The position numbers and the translations under genes are program-made. Below, one piece after another: positions 7,951 to 16,348 of a DNA stretch of 64,000 bases. The number at the start of each line of letters is the position of its first letter. Positions within the stretch are counted from its first letter, which is position 1. This stretch comes from Brooklawnia cerclae (GTDB lineage: Bacteria; Actinomycetota; Actinomycetes; Propionibacteriales; Propionibacteriaceae), in contig NZ_JAAMOZ010000001.1 of the NCBI RefSeq assembly GCF_011758645.1, positions 62,001-126,000 of the forward strand. Direction: 5' to 3'. The notes beneath the pieces are model-generated. The model searched no databases. It saw only the letters and a list, made by a program, of their open reading frames with translations, and had not been told where the DNA came from.

Positions 7951-7992
7951 ATGATGATGCGGACAACCCTGCGTCCGGCGGGTGAACGATGA
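7951..7992 (+). CDS. Possible 13-codon leader peptide upstream of the dehydratase
   Basis: An AGGAG ribosome site at 7941-7945 stands five bases before ATG ATG ATG. The reading frame encodes MMMRTTLRPAGER and stops at TGA 7990-7992, overlapping the dehydratase ATG at 7989 by the classic ATGA. The dehydratase has no Shine-Dalgarno sequence of its own, so translation may depend on termination of this short frame. It could also be chance. Confidence 0.4.
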   Translation: MMMRTTLRPAGER

Positions 7993-9206
7993 GCCTCGTA
8001 GATGCGAACCCCGGAGTAGGGGAGCCCGCTGTTTGCAGCGTCGGGAAGCTCGGTGCCCATGGGGCGACGATCAGTGCGGTGAGGACCTACGCGACGTTCG
8101 GAGGCGTGCGGAACTGGGTCTTCGTGCGTGTCGAGACGGCCGAGGGACTCTACGGATGGGGTGAGGCGTCCATGGAGCTGTGGCATGGCACGATGCGCGC
8201 TGCTATCGAGGAACTGGGCGCCCGGCTCGTAGGGATGGACGCGCTGGCGAGCGAGCGCGTGTGGCAGGTCGCGACTCGCCACGGGTTCTGGCGTGGCGGC
8301 GCGGTGCTGGCCAGCGCGGTCGCGGCGATCGACCAGGCGCTGTGGGATATCAGAGGCAAGTTCTTCCAGACCCCGGTGTACCGGCTGCTGGGTGGTCCGA
8401 CACGCGAGTGGGTGGAGACCTACCGTCACGCCGGCATCTATGACCCGGACGATCTCCAGGCCGATGCCCGTGCACTCGTCGACCGCGGAGTGCGCACCAT
8501 CAAGACCGGGGCGTGGGTCTCGGACTCGGTGTTGACGGAGACCGAGCGCCTCCGGCGTGTGCGGTCGCGGATGGAGGGCATCCGCGCGGCCGTGGGCGAC
8601 GACGTCGACATCCTCGTGGACTATCACGGACGTGCGACTCCTGACGAGGCGATCCGCCTCATCCAGGCCATCGCGGAGTTCCGGCCCCGTTGGGTCGAGG
8701 AGCCCATCGCGCCGGAGAGCCCGGAACTGATCGCGGACGTCACCGCCGAGGCGCACCGTCACGGGATCTCGATCGCGCTGGGCGAGCGCCTGTTCTCGCG
8801 CTGGGATTTCCGGACGGTGCTGGAACGCCAGCTCATCGACGTGGCCCAGCCCGACCTGTGTCACGCTGGCGGGATCACCGAGACGATGAAGATCGCCTCG
8901 CTCGCCGACCTTTACCGCGTCCAGATGGCGCCCCACAACCCAGCGGGGCCGGTGTCCACCGCGGCCGCGGCTCATGTAGCCATGGCCATCTCGAATTTCA
9001 GCATCCTCGAACAATGTATTGACGAGCCGCGATGGTCCCAGATCGTCGCCGAGCCGTGGAGCCGGGAGGGCAGTCGGCTCCTCGTCCCCGACCTGCCCGG
9101 GCTCGGAGTCGATCTCGATGTGAACGCCTTGAAGGCCGTCCCACCCGCAGAGATGGTCGTCCCGTCTGCGGCCTTCCGGGCGGACGGATCCGTAGCCGAC
9201 GTCTAG
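7989..9206 (+). CDS. Enolase-superfamily sugar-acid dehydratase (galactonate dehydratase-like)
   Basis: 405-residue mandelate racemase/muconate lactonizing-type enzyme. The capping domain spans about residues 20-140 and the barrel follows. Metal ligands appear as Asp in ILVDYHGR (near 209), Glu in WVEEPI and Glu in LGER. The His in VDYHGR and the His in MAPHNPAG match the acid/base pair of the D-galactonate dehydratase group. Such enzymes remove water from aldonates to give 2-keto-3-deoxy acids. The exact substrate is unknown. It is the first structural gene of the island, under the palindromic operator. Confidence 0.83.
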   Translation: MSLVDANPGVGEPAVCSVGKLGAHGATISAVRTYATFGGVRNWVFVRVETAEGLYGWGEASMELWHGTMRAAIEELGARLVGMDALASERVWQVATRHGFWRGGAVLASAVAAIDQALWDIRGKFFQTPVYRLLGGPTREWVETYRHAGIYDPDDLQADARALVDRGVRTIKTGAWVSDSVLTETERLRRVRSRMEGIRAAVGDDVDILVDYHGRATPDEAIRLIQAIAEFRPRWVEEPIAPESPELIADVTAEAHRHGISIALGERLFSRWDFRTVLERQLIDVAQPDLCHAGGITETMKIASLADLYRVQMAPHNPAGPVSTAAAAHVAMAISNFSILEQCIDEPRWSQIVAEPWSREGSRLLVPDLPGLGVDLDVNALKAVPPAEMVVPSAAFRADGSVADV

Positions 9207-9220
9207 GAAGACGACGCCGG

Positions 9221-9309
9221 TTGAGCTCGTCGAAGCCGTCCCTTCGACGGGCTCAGGGGCCCTTCGACGAGCTCAGGGGCCCACTGAAACGCTGGTTGAG
9301 CTTGTCGAA
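9221..9309. repeat. Cluster of CTTCGACnnGCTCAG-type palindromic units
   Basis: Four copies of a 14-16-base unit in alternating orientation (TTGAGCTCGTCGAAG, CTTCGACGGGCTCAGG, CTTCGACGAGCTCAGG, GTTGAGCTTGTCGAA) fill the gap between the dehydratase and transporter genes. The same unit recurs at 14933-14992 and, degenerate, near 57015. This is a REP-like intergenic family, perhaps acting as terminator hairpins. Confidence 0.7.
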
Positions 9310-9398
9310 ATCACCCACCAGCACCCGCAACGGCAGGACGTCAGCCCCTGCCTGCTCTCGATCACCACCAACGGACTGCGCAACAAAGGAGTTCCTGT

Positions 9399-10760
9399 AT
9401 GTCCACGACCGTGACGTCCGACACGTCCCAATACTCAATGAAGGACATCATCCGGGCCGCCGTATCTGGCTGGGCCGGCACCGCTCTTGAATATGTCGAC
9501 TTCCAGCTGTACGGCCTCGCGGCCGCCTTGGTCTTCAACCACCTGTTCTTCCCCGGCGCGGCCCCGGGGGTGGCGGTCGTCGCCGCCATTGCGACGTATG
9601 CGACGGGGTACTTCGTCCGGCCGCTCGGCGCTCTGTTCTTCGGGAGGATGGGAGACCGCTACGGTCGCAAACACGTGCTCGTCGTCACCATCATCCTCAT
9701 GGGCTCGGCGACCACGCTCATCGGCGTGCTGCCCACCTATGAGCAGATCGGCATCGCCGCGCCGATCCTGCTCGTGTGCCTGCGCCTGTTGCAGGGCTTC
9801 GGTGCGGGCGGCGAACTTTCGGGCGCGTCCGTGCTCATGTGTGAGTATTCCCCGGCCAACCGGCGCGGTCTGGTTGGCTCGCTGGTCGGCCTGGGAACGA
9901 ACTCGGGCACCTTCCTGGCCTCCGGGATCTGGAGCCTGCTGATCGCGGTGCTTCCCAGCGAGGACCTGATGTCGTGGGGATGGCGCATCCCGTTCCTCGG
10001 CTCCTGCCTCATCCTGGCCTTCGCGCTGTGGGTGCGTCGCAAGCTCAAGGAGAGCCCCGTGTTCGTGCGGCTCGAGCAGGCGGGTGTGGTCGAGGGGTCT
10101 GGGGACGCTGAAGGCGAGGCCGCGACGGCCCTTCCTGGTGCCGACGAGAAGAAATCGCACTCGGGCATGCGCGCGGTCGTCATCGCGTTCCTGCTCCGGT
10201 TCGGCATGTCTGGCAACTACGGCATCATCACGGTCAGCCTCGTGGCCTACCTCGCCACCAACCTCGGGGTCGACAAGAGTGTGGGCGCCAACGCGCTGAT
10301 GATCGGCTCGGTTGCTTCGTTCGCAGTGGTGCCCCTGGTCGGCACGCTCAGCGATCGAATCGGGCGCCGCCTTTCGTACATCATCTTTTCCATCGTGACG
10401 ATCGTGCTCATCGTCCCGACGATGCTTCTGATCAATTCCGTGGCGATTCCCCTGGTGTTCGTGGGATTCGTGGCCATCTACACCCTCGGACCCCAGACGC
10501 TGACCGCGGTGGAACCCGCGACGCTCGCCGAGGTGTTCGGCGCGAGGAACCGGTTCACGCGCATGGCGGTGACGCGGGAGTTCGGCGGATTCGGCGTCGG
10601 TCTCGGCTCGCTGCTGGCATCCTCGCTGATCGCCTGGACCGGGCATTGGTGGGCAGTGGCCATCGAGATGCTGGTCTTCGCCCTGTGCGCACTGGGCGCC
10701 GGGATCGCGATGCGGGAGGTCGCCGGTCGCGACCTGACGGACCTCCGGGACGGAGCGTAA
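9399..10760 (+). CDS. MHS-family (metabolite:H+ symporter) MFS transporter
   Basis: 453-residue secondary transporter of the ProP/KgtP/ShiA type with about twelve membrane segments. The N-terminus WAGTALEYVDFQLYG is the MHS family hallmark. The MFS loop motif GRMGDRYGRK lies between segments 2 and 3 and a second copy, DRIGRR, in the C-terminal half. A charged loop (about residues 225-250) links the halves. It stands between the dehydratase and two SDR genes, so it should import the acid or polyol degraded by the island. It follows a CAAAGGAG-type ribosome site. Confidence 0.85.
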   Translation: MSTTVTSDTSQYSMKDIIRAAVSGWAGTALEYVDFQLYGLAAALVFNHLFFPGAAPGVAVVAAIATYATGYFVRPLGALFFGRMGDRYGRKHVLVVTIILMGSATTLIGVLPTYEQIGIAAPILLVCLRLLQGFGAGGELSGASVLMCEYSPANRRGLVGSLVGLGTNSGTFLASGIWSLLIAVLPSEDLMSWGWRIPFLGSCLILAFALWVRRKLKESPVFVRLEQAGVVEGSGDAEGEAATALPGADEKKSHSGMRAVVIAFLLRFGMSGNYGIITVSLVAYLATNLGVDKSVGANALMIGSVASFAVVPLVGTLSDRIGRRLSYIIFSIVTIVLIVPTMLLINSVAIPLVFVGFVAIYTLGPQTLTAVEPATLAEVFGARNRFTRMAVTREFGGFGVGLGSLLASSLIAWTGHWWAVAIEMLVFALCALGAGIAMREVAGRDLTDLRDGA

Positions 10761-10820
10761 TCCCAAACACCATCCGCCTGGCGATCGGCCGGGCGGCGAC
10801 AACGGTTGAAAGGACATGAC

Positions 10821-11579
10821 ATGACAGGACGGCTCGATGGCAGGGTCGCGCTGGTAACCGGCGGTGGCGTCGGTATCGGACGGGGCATAGCGCTGGCGCT
10901 CGCGGACGAAGGGGCAACCGTAGCGGTGACCCATCGCACCCATACGCCGGACGAGGAGCTGCTCGAGCGGATCGGGCATGCCCCTGACGGATCGCCGTTG
11001 GCGTTCTCCCTGGAGGCAACGAACGAGGACGAGGTGGCGCGGACGATCCAGGCGGTCGTGGACGCGACGGGGTCGCTGGAGGTGCTCGTCAACAACGTGG
11101 GAGGGCTGATCGGCAGGTGTGACATCGGCGAGTTCGACCTCGCCATGTGGCGGGAGGTCTTCGCGGTCAACGTCGAGACCACCTTCTTGTTCACCAAGCA
11201 CGCGCTGCCCCTGCTGTCCGACGGCGGGCACATCGTCAACGTGTCCTCGGTGGCCGGACGCAACGGCGGCTCCCGGGGCGTAGGGGCCTACGCCGCAGCT
11301 AAGGCGGCGCTCTTCGCCTTCACACGCGCCACCGCGAAGGAGGCCGCCCCACGCTCGATCACGGCCAACGCCGTGGCCCCCGGCCTCATCCTCGACACGC
11401 CGTTCCACGAGACGTTCACCCCAGAAGCCGACCAGCGCGCCATCATCGCGGGCATCCCGCTCGGCCGGCCGGGGTATCCCGCCGATGTTGCGGGAGCGGT
11501 GACCTGGCTCGTGTCACAGGAGTCGTCGTACGTAACCGGCACCATCATCGACGTCAACGGGGGACAGTACTTTGCCTGA
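10821..11579 (+). CDS. Short-chain dehydrogenase/reductase (SDR), first of two
   Basis: 252-residue classical SDR. Nucleotide-binding TGGGVGIG is near residue 12, NNVGG follows, the catalytic Ser is in VNVSSVAG and the YxxxK pair in YAAAKAAL. The C-terminus VTGTIIDVNGGQY is typical of the family. The ATG at 10821 is chosen because GAAAGGA stands six bases upstream. It probably oxidises a hydroxyl of the sugar acid or polyol with NAD(P). It overlaps the next SDR by eight bases. Confidence 0.85.
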   Translation: MTGRLDGRVALVTGGGVGIGRGIALALADEGATVAVTHRTHTPDEELLERIGHAPDGSPLAFSLEATNEDEVARTIQAVVDATGSLEVLVNNVGGLIGRCDIGEFDLAMWREVFAVNVETTFLFTKHALPLLSDGGHIVNVSSVAGRNGGSRGVGAYAAAKAALFAFTRATAKEAAPRSITANAVAPGLILDTPFHETFTPEADQRAIIAGIPLGRPGYPADVAGAVTWLVSQESSYVTGTIIDVNGGQYFA

Positions 11580-12342
11580 CAGCCAGGGCTCCGTATGGGT
11601 CATCGGCGGCAGTTCTGGGATCGGGCGGGCAGTAGCCGTCCGCCTCGCTGCTCGGGGACGACGAGTCGCCGTGTCGGGCCGCGACGGCGACCGGGTGAAC
11701 GCCGTCGTGTCGGAGATCGTCGAGGACGGCGGGACGGCCACGCCCGTCGTCCTCGATGCGACGCGGCCCGAGGAGGTGTGCGAGGCAGCGGCCCGGGTCG
11801 AGGAGTGGACGGGTGGTCTGGAGACTCTCGTGCACTGCGCCGGCACAAACGTCAAGGAGCGCTGGTGGGATGACCTGTCCACCGAGGCACTCGATCGTAT
11901 CGTCCACACCAACCTGTCGTCGGTGGCCTATGGCATCCTCGCCGTACTTCCGGGGATGCGCACCAGACGCGACGGCAGGGTTGTCGTCGTGTCGTCTTGG
12001 GCCGCGTGGCAATACCTGAGTCTCGCCGGGAGTGCTTACAGTGCGTCCAAAGCCGGGCTGGGGCCGCTCGTGGCGTCGGTCAACGACCAGGAGGGGCGCA
12101 ACGGCATCCGGGCAACGCTCGTGTGCCCGGGTGAAGTGGCCACCCCGCTCATGCTCGATCGACCCGAGCCTCCGTCGGACGAGGACCTCGCGCGCATGCT
12201 CCAGCCCGAGGACCTTGCGGCGGCGGCGGACTACGTCGTGAGTCAGCCACCACGCGTGTGCGTCAACGAACTGGTCGTGTCGCCCGCGTGGAACAGGTTC
12301 TACGAGCGCTCCGGCGCACACGTGGGTGGGGCGCCCGACTAG
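11572..12342 (+). CDS. Short-chain dehydrogenase/reductase (SDR), second of two
   Basis: 256-residue SDR starting at TTG, with GGGGG about seven bases upstream inside the end of the preceding gene. The cofactor loop is IGGSSGIGRA, the catalytic Ser is in VVVSSWAAW and the YxxxK pair in YSASKAGL. It is only moderately like its upstream neighbour, so the two probably act on different steps or stereocentres of the same pathway. Its stop codon lies in the loop of a strong terminator hairpin. Confidence 0.84.
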   Translation: MPDSQGSVWVIGGSSGIGRAVAVRLAARGRRVAVSGRDGDRVNAVVSEIVEDGGTATPVVLDATRPEEVCEAAARVEEWTGGLETLVHCAGTNVKERWWDDLSTEALDRIVHTNLSSVAYGILAVLPGMRTRRDGRVVVVSSWAAWQYLSLAGSAYSASKAGLGPLVASVNDQEGRNGIRATLVCPGEVATPLMLDRPEPPSDEDLARMLQPEDLAAAADYVVSQPPRVCVNELVVSPAWNRFYERSGAHVGGAPD

Positions 12343-12358
12343 GCCCCGCCCACGTGTG
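12317..12358. terminator. Strong bidirectional terminator hairpin between convergent genes
   Basis: 16-bp arms CACACGTGGGTGGGGC and GCCCCGCCCACGTGTG pair fully apart from one G-T wobble, around a 10-base loop that includes the SDR stop codon. It separates the plus-strand SDR operon from the minus-strand oxidoreductase. There is no T tract, as is common in actinobacteria. Confidence 0.7.
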
Positions 12359-12387
12359 TCCGATGCCTGCGCCGGGGGTCGATCGCG

Positions 12388-13752
12388 TCAGGATCCGGCG
12401 GTGCCGCGCGCGTCCTCCCCGCCGGCCATCGCCTCGGTCTCGCGCCTGAGCTGTAGGGCAGGTTGATCCGGATCGCTGATGACCACGTCGTCCCACCGGA
12501 TCTGCCGGCCCGCCGGTATGTCGTGCACCAACTCCACACCGTGCGACCACGCGATCGGCAGCAAGCCGTGTTCCACCGAGGTCCTGGCCGAGACCAACTT
12601 GCCCCATACGGTGTAGCCGCCCTCACCGTCGAGCAGTTCCCCGGCCGAGAGCGCGCGTTTCGCGGTCGCAACCACGTCCCCGTGGAAGCCTCGTGGTGCG
12701 CCGGTGGGCTGCTCCAGGATGGCTGCGTGCGCGATCGAGATCGTGAGCTCGAGGCCGACGTAGTGGCACGGACGGTACAGCGCCATGTACTGGCCGGACG
12801 CGTCCGCGTGCCACGGATACTCCCGGAAACACCCGGAGACATAGGGGTTCGTCGCCTTGACGACGACGTACACGCCTTCCTGGATGTCGAAGGGGATGGG
12901 GTCGCCCGCCGGCGTGAGGCTCGACATGACGTCCACGGTGCCTTCGTGACCCAGCACGCCGCCGGCCTCGACCGGCCGGCAGATCGAGGCGATCTGCTCG
13001 ACGTTGCCGGGTGAGAACGTCAGGCCGTCGTCTGATGGGACCAGTTGCGCCGCGTTCGCCACGGCTGCCATCTCGATAGCGGCCTTCGTGCCGTCCCTGA
13101 AGGACGTGTGGAGGTACGGGTTGACCTGTCCGGAGTCTGTCAGCTCCTTGGAGAAGGGCCAGAAGTTCCAGACGTTTCCGGGGTTCATCTCGTGGTAGCC
13201 GTCCGCGAAACGCGTCCCCTTGCCGGCGCAGACGACCTGGAACCCGCACGATCGCGCCCAGTCGACCAACTCCATGATGATCGCGGGCTGATCGCCGTAG
13301 GCGAGTGAGTACACGACTCCGGCTTTCCGCGCCCTGTCCGCCAGCGCCGGCCCGACGAATGCGTCCGCCTCCACCGTGACCATGACGATGTGCTTGTGGG
13401 CGGCGATGGCACGGAGCGCGTGGTCGATGGCCGCGCTGGGCACGCCGGTGGCCTCGACGATGACGTCGATCTCCGCGCAGTCGAACAACTCGGCGGCGTT
13501 GTCGATCACGGCCACACGGTGCGTCCTGACTGCCGCCTCGACGCTGTCGACCGGCTGATCCGGCCATCCGACGAGGGTGAGCGCCGATACCGCGCGGGAG
13601 GTGTTGAGGTCGGCGATCGCGACGACCTGGATGCCGTCGATGGAATGCGCTTGAGCCAGGAACATCGTGCTGAATCTTCCGGCTCCGATGATTCCGATGC
13701 GAATCGGTTGTCCGGCGGACGCCCGAGACCCCAGCATTGCGTGAAGGTCCAT
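12388..13752 (-). CDS. Gfo/Idh/MocA- or homoserine dehydrogenase-like oxidoreductase with C-terminal SAF-type domain
   Basis: 454-residue NAD(P)-dependent dehydrogenase. The Rossmann motif GIIGAGRFS is near residue 20, and DVIVEATGVP and MVTVEADAFVGP follow. The C-terminal 100 residues (AKRALSAGELLDGEGGYTVWGK..., LVHDIPAGRQIRWDDVV) look like a SAF domain, as in a group of oxidoreductases found with sugar-acid pathways. The substrate is unknown. It is divergent from the LacI regulator, with a LacI-type operator in the shared gap, so it probably belongs to the same catabolic island. Confidence 0.75.
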   Translation of the reverse strand: MDLHAMLGSRASAGQPIRIGIIGAGRFSTMFLAQAHSIDGIQVVAIADLNTSRAVSALTLVGWPDQPVDSVEAAVRTHRVAVIDNAAELFDCAEIDVIVEATGVPSAAIDHALRAIAAHKHIVMVTVEADAFVGPALADRARKAGVVYSLAYGDQPAIIMELVDWARSCGFQVVCAGKGTRFADGYHEMNPGNVWNFWPFSKELTDSGQVNPYLHTSFRDGTKAAIEMAAVANAAQLVPSDDGLTFSPGNVEQIASICRPVEAGGVLGHEGTVDVMSSLTPAGDPIPFDIQEGVYVVVKATNPYVSGCFREYPWHADASGQYMALYRPCHYVGLELTISIAHAAILEQPTGAPRGFHGDVVATAKRALSAGELLDGEGGYTVWGKLVSARTSVEHGLLPIAWSHGVELVHDIPAGRQIRWDDVVISDPDQPALQLRRETEAMAGGEDARGTAGS

Positions 13753-13776
13753 TCTTTACTCCTATGGAAAGAAGGT

Positions 13777-13792
13777 GTAACCGTTTCCACAC
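13777..13792. promoter_or_regulatory. LacI-family operator between divergent genes
   Basis: TGTAACCGTTTCCACA is centred on CG and fits the LacI-family core AAnCGnTT. It lies in the 120-bp gap between the oxidoreductase and lacI genes. A TATAAC hexamer at 13795-13800 is a possible -10 for the regulator. It probably mediates control of the oxidoreductase and autoregulation. Confidence 0.55.
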
Positions 13793-13872
13793 GCTATAAC
13801 ATGGCCTTTGCCCCGTCAATCCGCACACTGCGGTGGGATGGTTCCCGGGGCCAGTGGGAGGCGGGGAGCAAC

Positions 13873-14913
13873 GTGCTGAAGGCAGCGACCATCCGCGACG
13901 TGGCGCGTGAGGCGGGAGTGTCGATCGCGGTGGTGTCGCGTGCGATCAACCCCGGTTCGGGGCCCGTCGCGCCCGAGACCCGGGATCGCGTGCTCGCCGC
14001 GATCGAGAAGCTGGACTACCGGCCGCGCGCAGCCGCCCGCGAACTCCAGGCGGGTGCCACGACGACCATCGCCCTGATGGTTCCCGACCTGATCAACCCG
14101 TTCTTCTCCGGGATCGCCGACGCGATCGTGTACGAGGCCCGGAGCCGTGGCGTCCACGTCATGGTGCTGACCACTCAGGAGGACCCGCACCTCGAGGCCG
14201 AACTGGTGCAGACGCTTCGCACCCGTTCCGTGGGCGCCCTGATCGTCGCCCCCACCGACAGCGGTACGAATCCTTTCGGACGCCTGGTGGACCTCGGCAT
14301 CCATGTGATCTGCGTCGATCGTGAGCTCGACGACTCCGCCGGCATCGACGTGGTGACCATCGACAACGAGAACTCAGCACGCACCGCGACCCAGCACCTC
14401 CTGCAACTCGGGCACGAGCGCATCGCGATCATCACCGGGCCGCAGCATTCCTCCTCGGCACGCTCGCGGCTGGTGGGGTTCCGCGGCGCCATGGCGGACG
14501 CGGGAGTCGAGGTCGACGAGCAACTCGTGCGTCCGATCGCCTATCGCGGGACGCTCGGCAGCGACGCGGTGGGTTCGCTTCTTGCGTTGCCGCACCCGCC
14601 CACGGCCCTGATCGTCGCCAACGGTGCGCAGGCCTTCAACTCGGTCAGGCGGGTGAGGCAGTCCGGCATCGGCGTCCCCGACGACCTCAGCCTCGTCGTG
14701 TTCGACGACAACCCCTGGACGGATGTGTTCTCGCCTGCTCTCACGGTGATCCGCCAACCCGTGAAGATGATGGCGATGCACAGCACGCAGATCGCCGTGT
14801 CCCGGCTGCAGGGCGACCGCCCGCCGGCACCGGTCCGGATCGAGCTGAGGGCCGAGTTGGTCCATCGGTCGAGTTGCCGGCCGCTGCGGGAGCCCCCCGT
14901 GGGCGGCGACTAG
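13873..14913 (+). CDS. LacI-family transcriptional regulator
   Basis: 346-residue regulator. The DNA-binding helix-turn-helix is at the N-terminus (ATIRDVAREAGVSIAVVSRAIN, residues 4-25) with hinge YRPRAAARELQ, followed by a periplasmic-binding-type effector domain (TTIALMVPDLINPFFSGIADAI onward). GTG at 13873 is chosen because GGGGAG stands just upstream and it puts the HTH at the N-terminus. A long upstream in-frame extension is non-family sequence. The ligand is probably an intermediate of the sugar-acid island. Confidence 0.86.
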   Translation: MLKAATIRDVAREAGVSIAVVSRAINPGSGPVAPETRDRVLAAIEKLDYRPRAAARELQAGATTTIALMVPDLINPFFSGIADAIVYEARSRGVHVMVLTTQEDPHLEAELVQTLRTRSVGALIVAPTDSGTNPFGRLVDLGIHVICVDRELDDSAGIDVVTIDNENSARTATQHLLQLGHERIAIITGPQHSSSARSRLVGFRGAMADAGVEVDEQLVRPIAYRGTLGSDAVGSLLALPHPPTALIVANGAQAFNSVRRVRQSGIGVPDDLSLVVFDDNPWTDVFSPALTVIRQPVKMMAMHSTQIAVSRLQGDRPPAPVRIELRAELVHRSSCRPLREPPVGGD

Positions 14914-15024
14914 GGAAACGCTGATCAACGATCCCTGAGCCTGTCGAAGGGTCGTGGAACTGCCATCCGGCAACGGGCTTCGACAGGCTCAGCCAGCGTT
15001 GCTCACATTGATCAGTGATTTCCC
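14913..15024. repeat. 112-bp compound inverted repeat (MITE-like)
   Basis: Outer ends GGGAAA-cg-CTGATCA (14913-14927) and TGATCAG-tga-TTTCCC (15009-15024) are inverted. Inner arms CTGAGCCTGTCGAAGG (14935-14950) and CTTCGACAGGCTCAG (14978-14992) are a second inverted pair and match the repeat at 9221-9309. The element begins inside the stop codon of the LacI gene. It has no coding capacity and no clear target duplication. Confidence 0.55.
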
Positions 15025-15130
15025 AGTCGATCGATGCCTTGCCGGTTCCGCGTCGTCCCGGTTGGTTCCGTGTCCCGGCTGAGCTGATGCTCCCTCGGCT
15101 GGTACGGCTCTCGCCGGTGGGCTCGGCCGC

Positions 15131-15220
15131 TTCCGGCGGGCGCCGCGTCGTTCGCGCGGGTCTCCGGAACTCCCGCGGGTCGTATAGCGCCCGCGTGAAG
15201 TTACGCGGCCCGCGTGAACT
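15131..15220. repeat. 90-bp direct repeat, copy 1
   Basis: Matches 16256-16345 without gaps at 77 of 90 positions by my count. The best-conserved part is CCCGCGGGTCGTATAGCGCC and the bases after it. Together the copies flank the AbiEi/DUF559-type gene. The unit is rich in CCGCGGG and GCCCGCG blocks. The rest of the gap 15025-15241 shows nothing else I can name. Confidence 0.7.
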
Positions 15221-15241
15221 CGCTCGTGGTGAGTGCAGCGG

Positions 15242-16165
15242 TCATGTGCGCTCAAGATGCCTGGCGTTTGGCCTGCTCAGTAGGAAATTTCTGAGGTTAC
15301 GGGCGAAAGCCGGACCGTCCCCCACGTCGTTCTGCGTCCAGCGCAGCACCCACCAGCCCCGCATCCGGAAACCGTTCTCCCGGCGCTTCTCGTGCATGAT
15401 GACATCTGCCGCGCTGGAGCCTGCGGGAACCAGATCGGAGTACTTCACCCGCCCGTCGAACTCGCCCAGCACCCCGTATTCGGGCCAGCCGAAGTCGCTT
15501 CGTCCCAAGAGCTTGCCGTCGTCGTCCCTGACCTCGAACTGCAGTACTGGTTTCGGAACCTTCCCCAGGATCATCCAGTAACGGCATATCGACTCTCCGG
15601 GGCTCTCCGACCGGGGATCGGCGTTTGCCAATGCCCAGCGGACGACCCCGGCCCCCCGTCGTCTGCGCGTGGTGGTCACCTCGGCGCGAAGGGCGCTTTC
15701 CTCCCCGAGCGCTCGCCAGCCCGCGTCCATCACGCCGAGGGCTTCGTCGCGGCGGCACAGGCCGCACAGGTCGATCACGGTGCGGGGCAACGACGTCAAT
15801 CGATATCCATCGACGTGAGTGGCGTCGTCCGGCCCGAGCGGAGGCGCATGCGTGACGACGTTGGCGCTCGCCCATCCACCCGACACCGCGTCTTTGGTCA
15901 CATGCACGCGATCGAGCAGGCGGTAGGGCACCGGCAGGCCCCACAGCAGTGCGGCCGACGCATGGCTGAGTACAGGATCGCCTCCGAGCAGCGGCAGCGT
16001 CGTGTCAAGGAGGACGCGGTGTCGTTCATGCGGACGATCGGGCAGCGGGCCGTCGATGTAGCCGTCCCGGCGTGCTCGGGTGAGTTCGCCGTTGTGCTGC
16101 ATCGATCGGATATCGGCGGCGGTGTAGCCGCTTTCGCGCAGATCTCGGTATCGAGTGGTGTTCAT
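15242..16165 (-). CDS. AbiEi-like N-terminal plus DUF559-like nuclease-domain protein
   Basis: 307-residue protein starting at ATG 16165 (MNTTRYRDLRESGYTAADI). The first about 60 residues look like the winged-helix domain of AbiEi-type antitoxins (ADIRSMQHNGELTRARRDGYI). The C-terminal 110 residues resemble the DUF559/Vsr-like endonuclease fold: ESICRYW, SDFGWPEYGVLGEFDGRVKY, HEKRREN and WWVLRWTQND. Such fusions are common single genes in actinobacteria and have no assigned function. No partner toxin is adjacent. About 90-bp direct repeats lie on both sides, suggesting gain as a cassette. Confidence 0.65.
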   Translation of the reverse strand: MNTTRYRDLRESGYTAADIRSMQHNGELTRARRDGYIDGPLPDRPHERHRVLLDTTLPLLGGDPVLSHASAALLWGLPVPYRLLDRVHVTKDAVSGGWASANVVTHAPPLGPDDATHVDGYRLTSLPRTVIDLCGLCRRDEALGVMDAGWRALGEESALRAEVTTTRRRRGAGVVRWALANADPRSESPGESICRYWMILGKVPKPVLQFEVRDDDGKLLGRSDFGWPEYGVLGEFDGRVKYSDLVPAGSSAADVIMHEKRRENGFRMRGWWVLRWTQNDVGDGPAFARNLRNFLLSRPNARHLERT

Positions 16166-16255
16166 ACTCCTGGTTGTTGGTGTCACGGCGGTGCGCGGAT
16201 CATATTGGCGCAGCTTGGGGAAAACTCTGCTCTCCGTCGGTTCACCTGCCGCGGG

Positions 16256-16345
16256 TTCCGGCGGGTGCCGTGTGATTCGCGCGGGTGTCGTGTGCTCCCG
16301 CGGGTCGTATAGCGCCCGCGTGAAGTTGTGCGGCCCGCGTGAGTT
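16256..16345. repeat. 90-bp direct repeat, copy 2
   Basis: Second copy of the repeat at 15131-15220 in the same orientation, starting 90 bases upstream of the AbiEi/DUF559-type gene. The distance between copies (1125 bp) spans that gene exactly, so recombination between them would remove it. Confidence 0.7.
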
Positions 16346-16348
16346 CAG

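Noticed and set aside
15015-15581. 188-codon plus-strand frame
   Set aside because: It runs through the direct repeat and then antisense to the AbiEi/DUF559 gene, which has clear family motifs.
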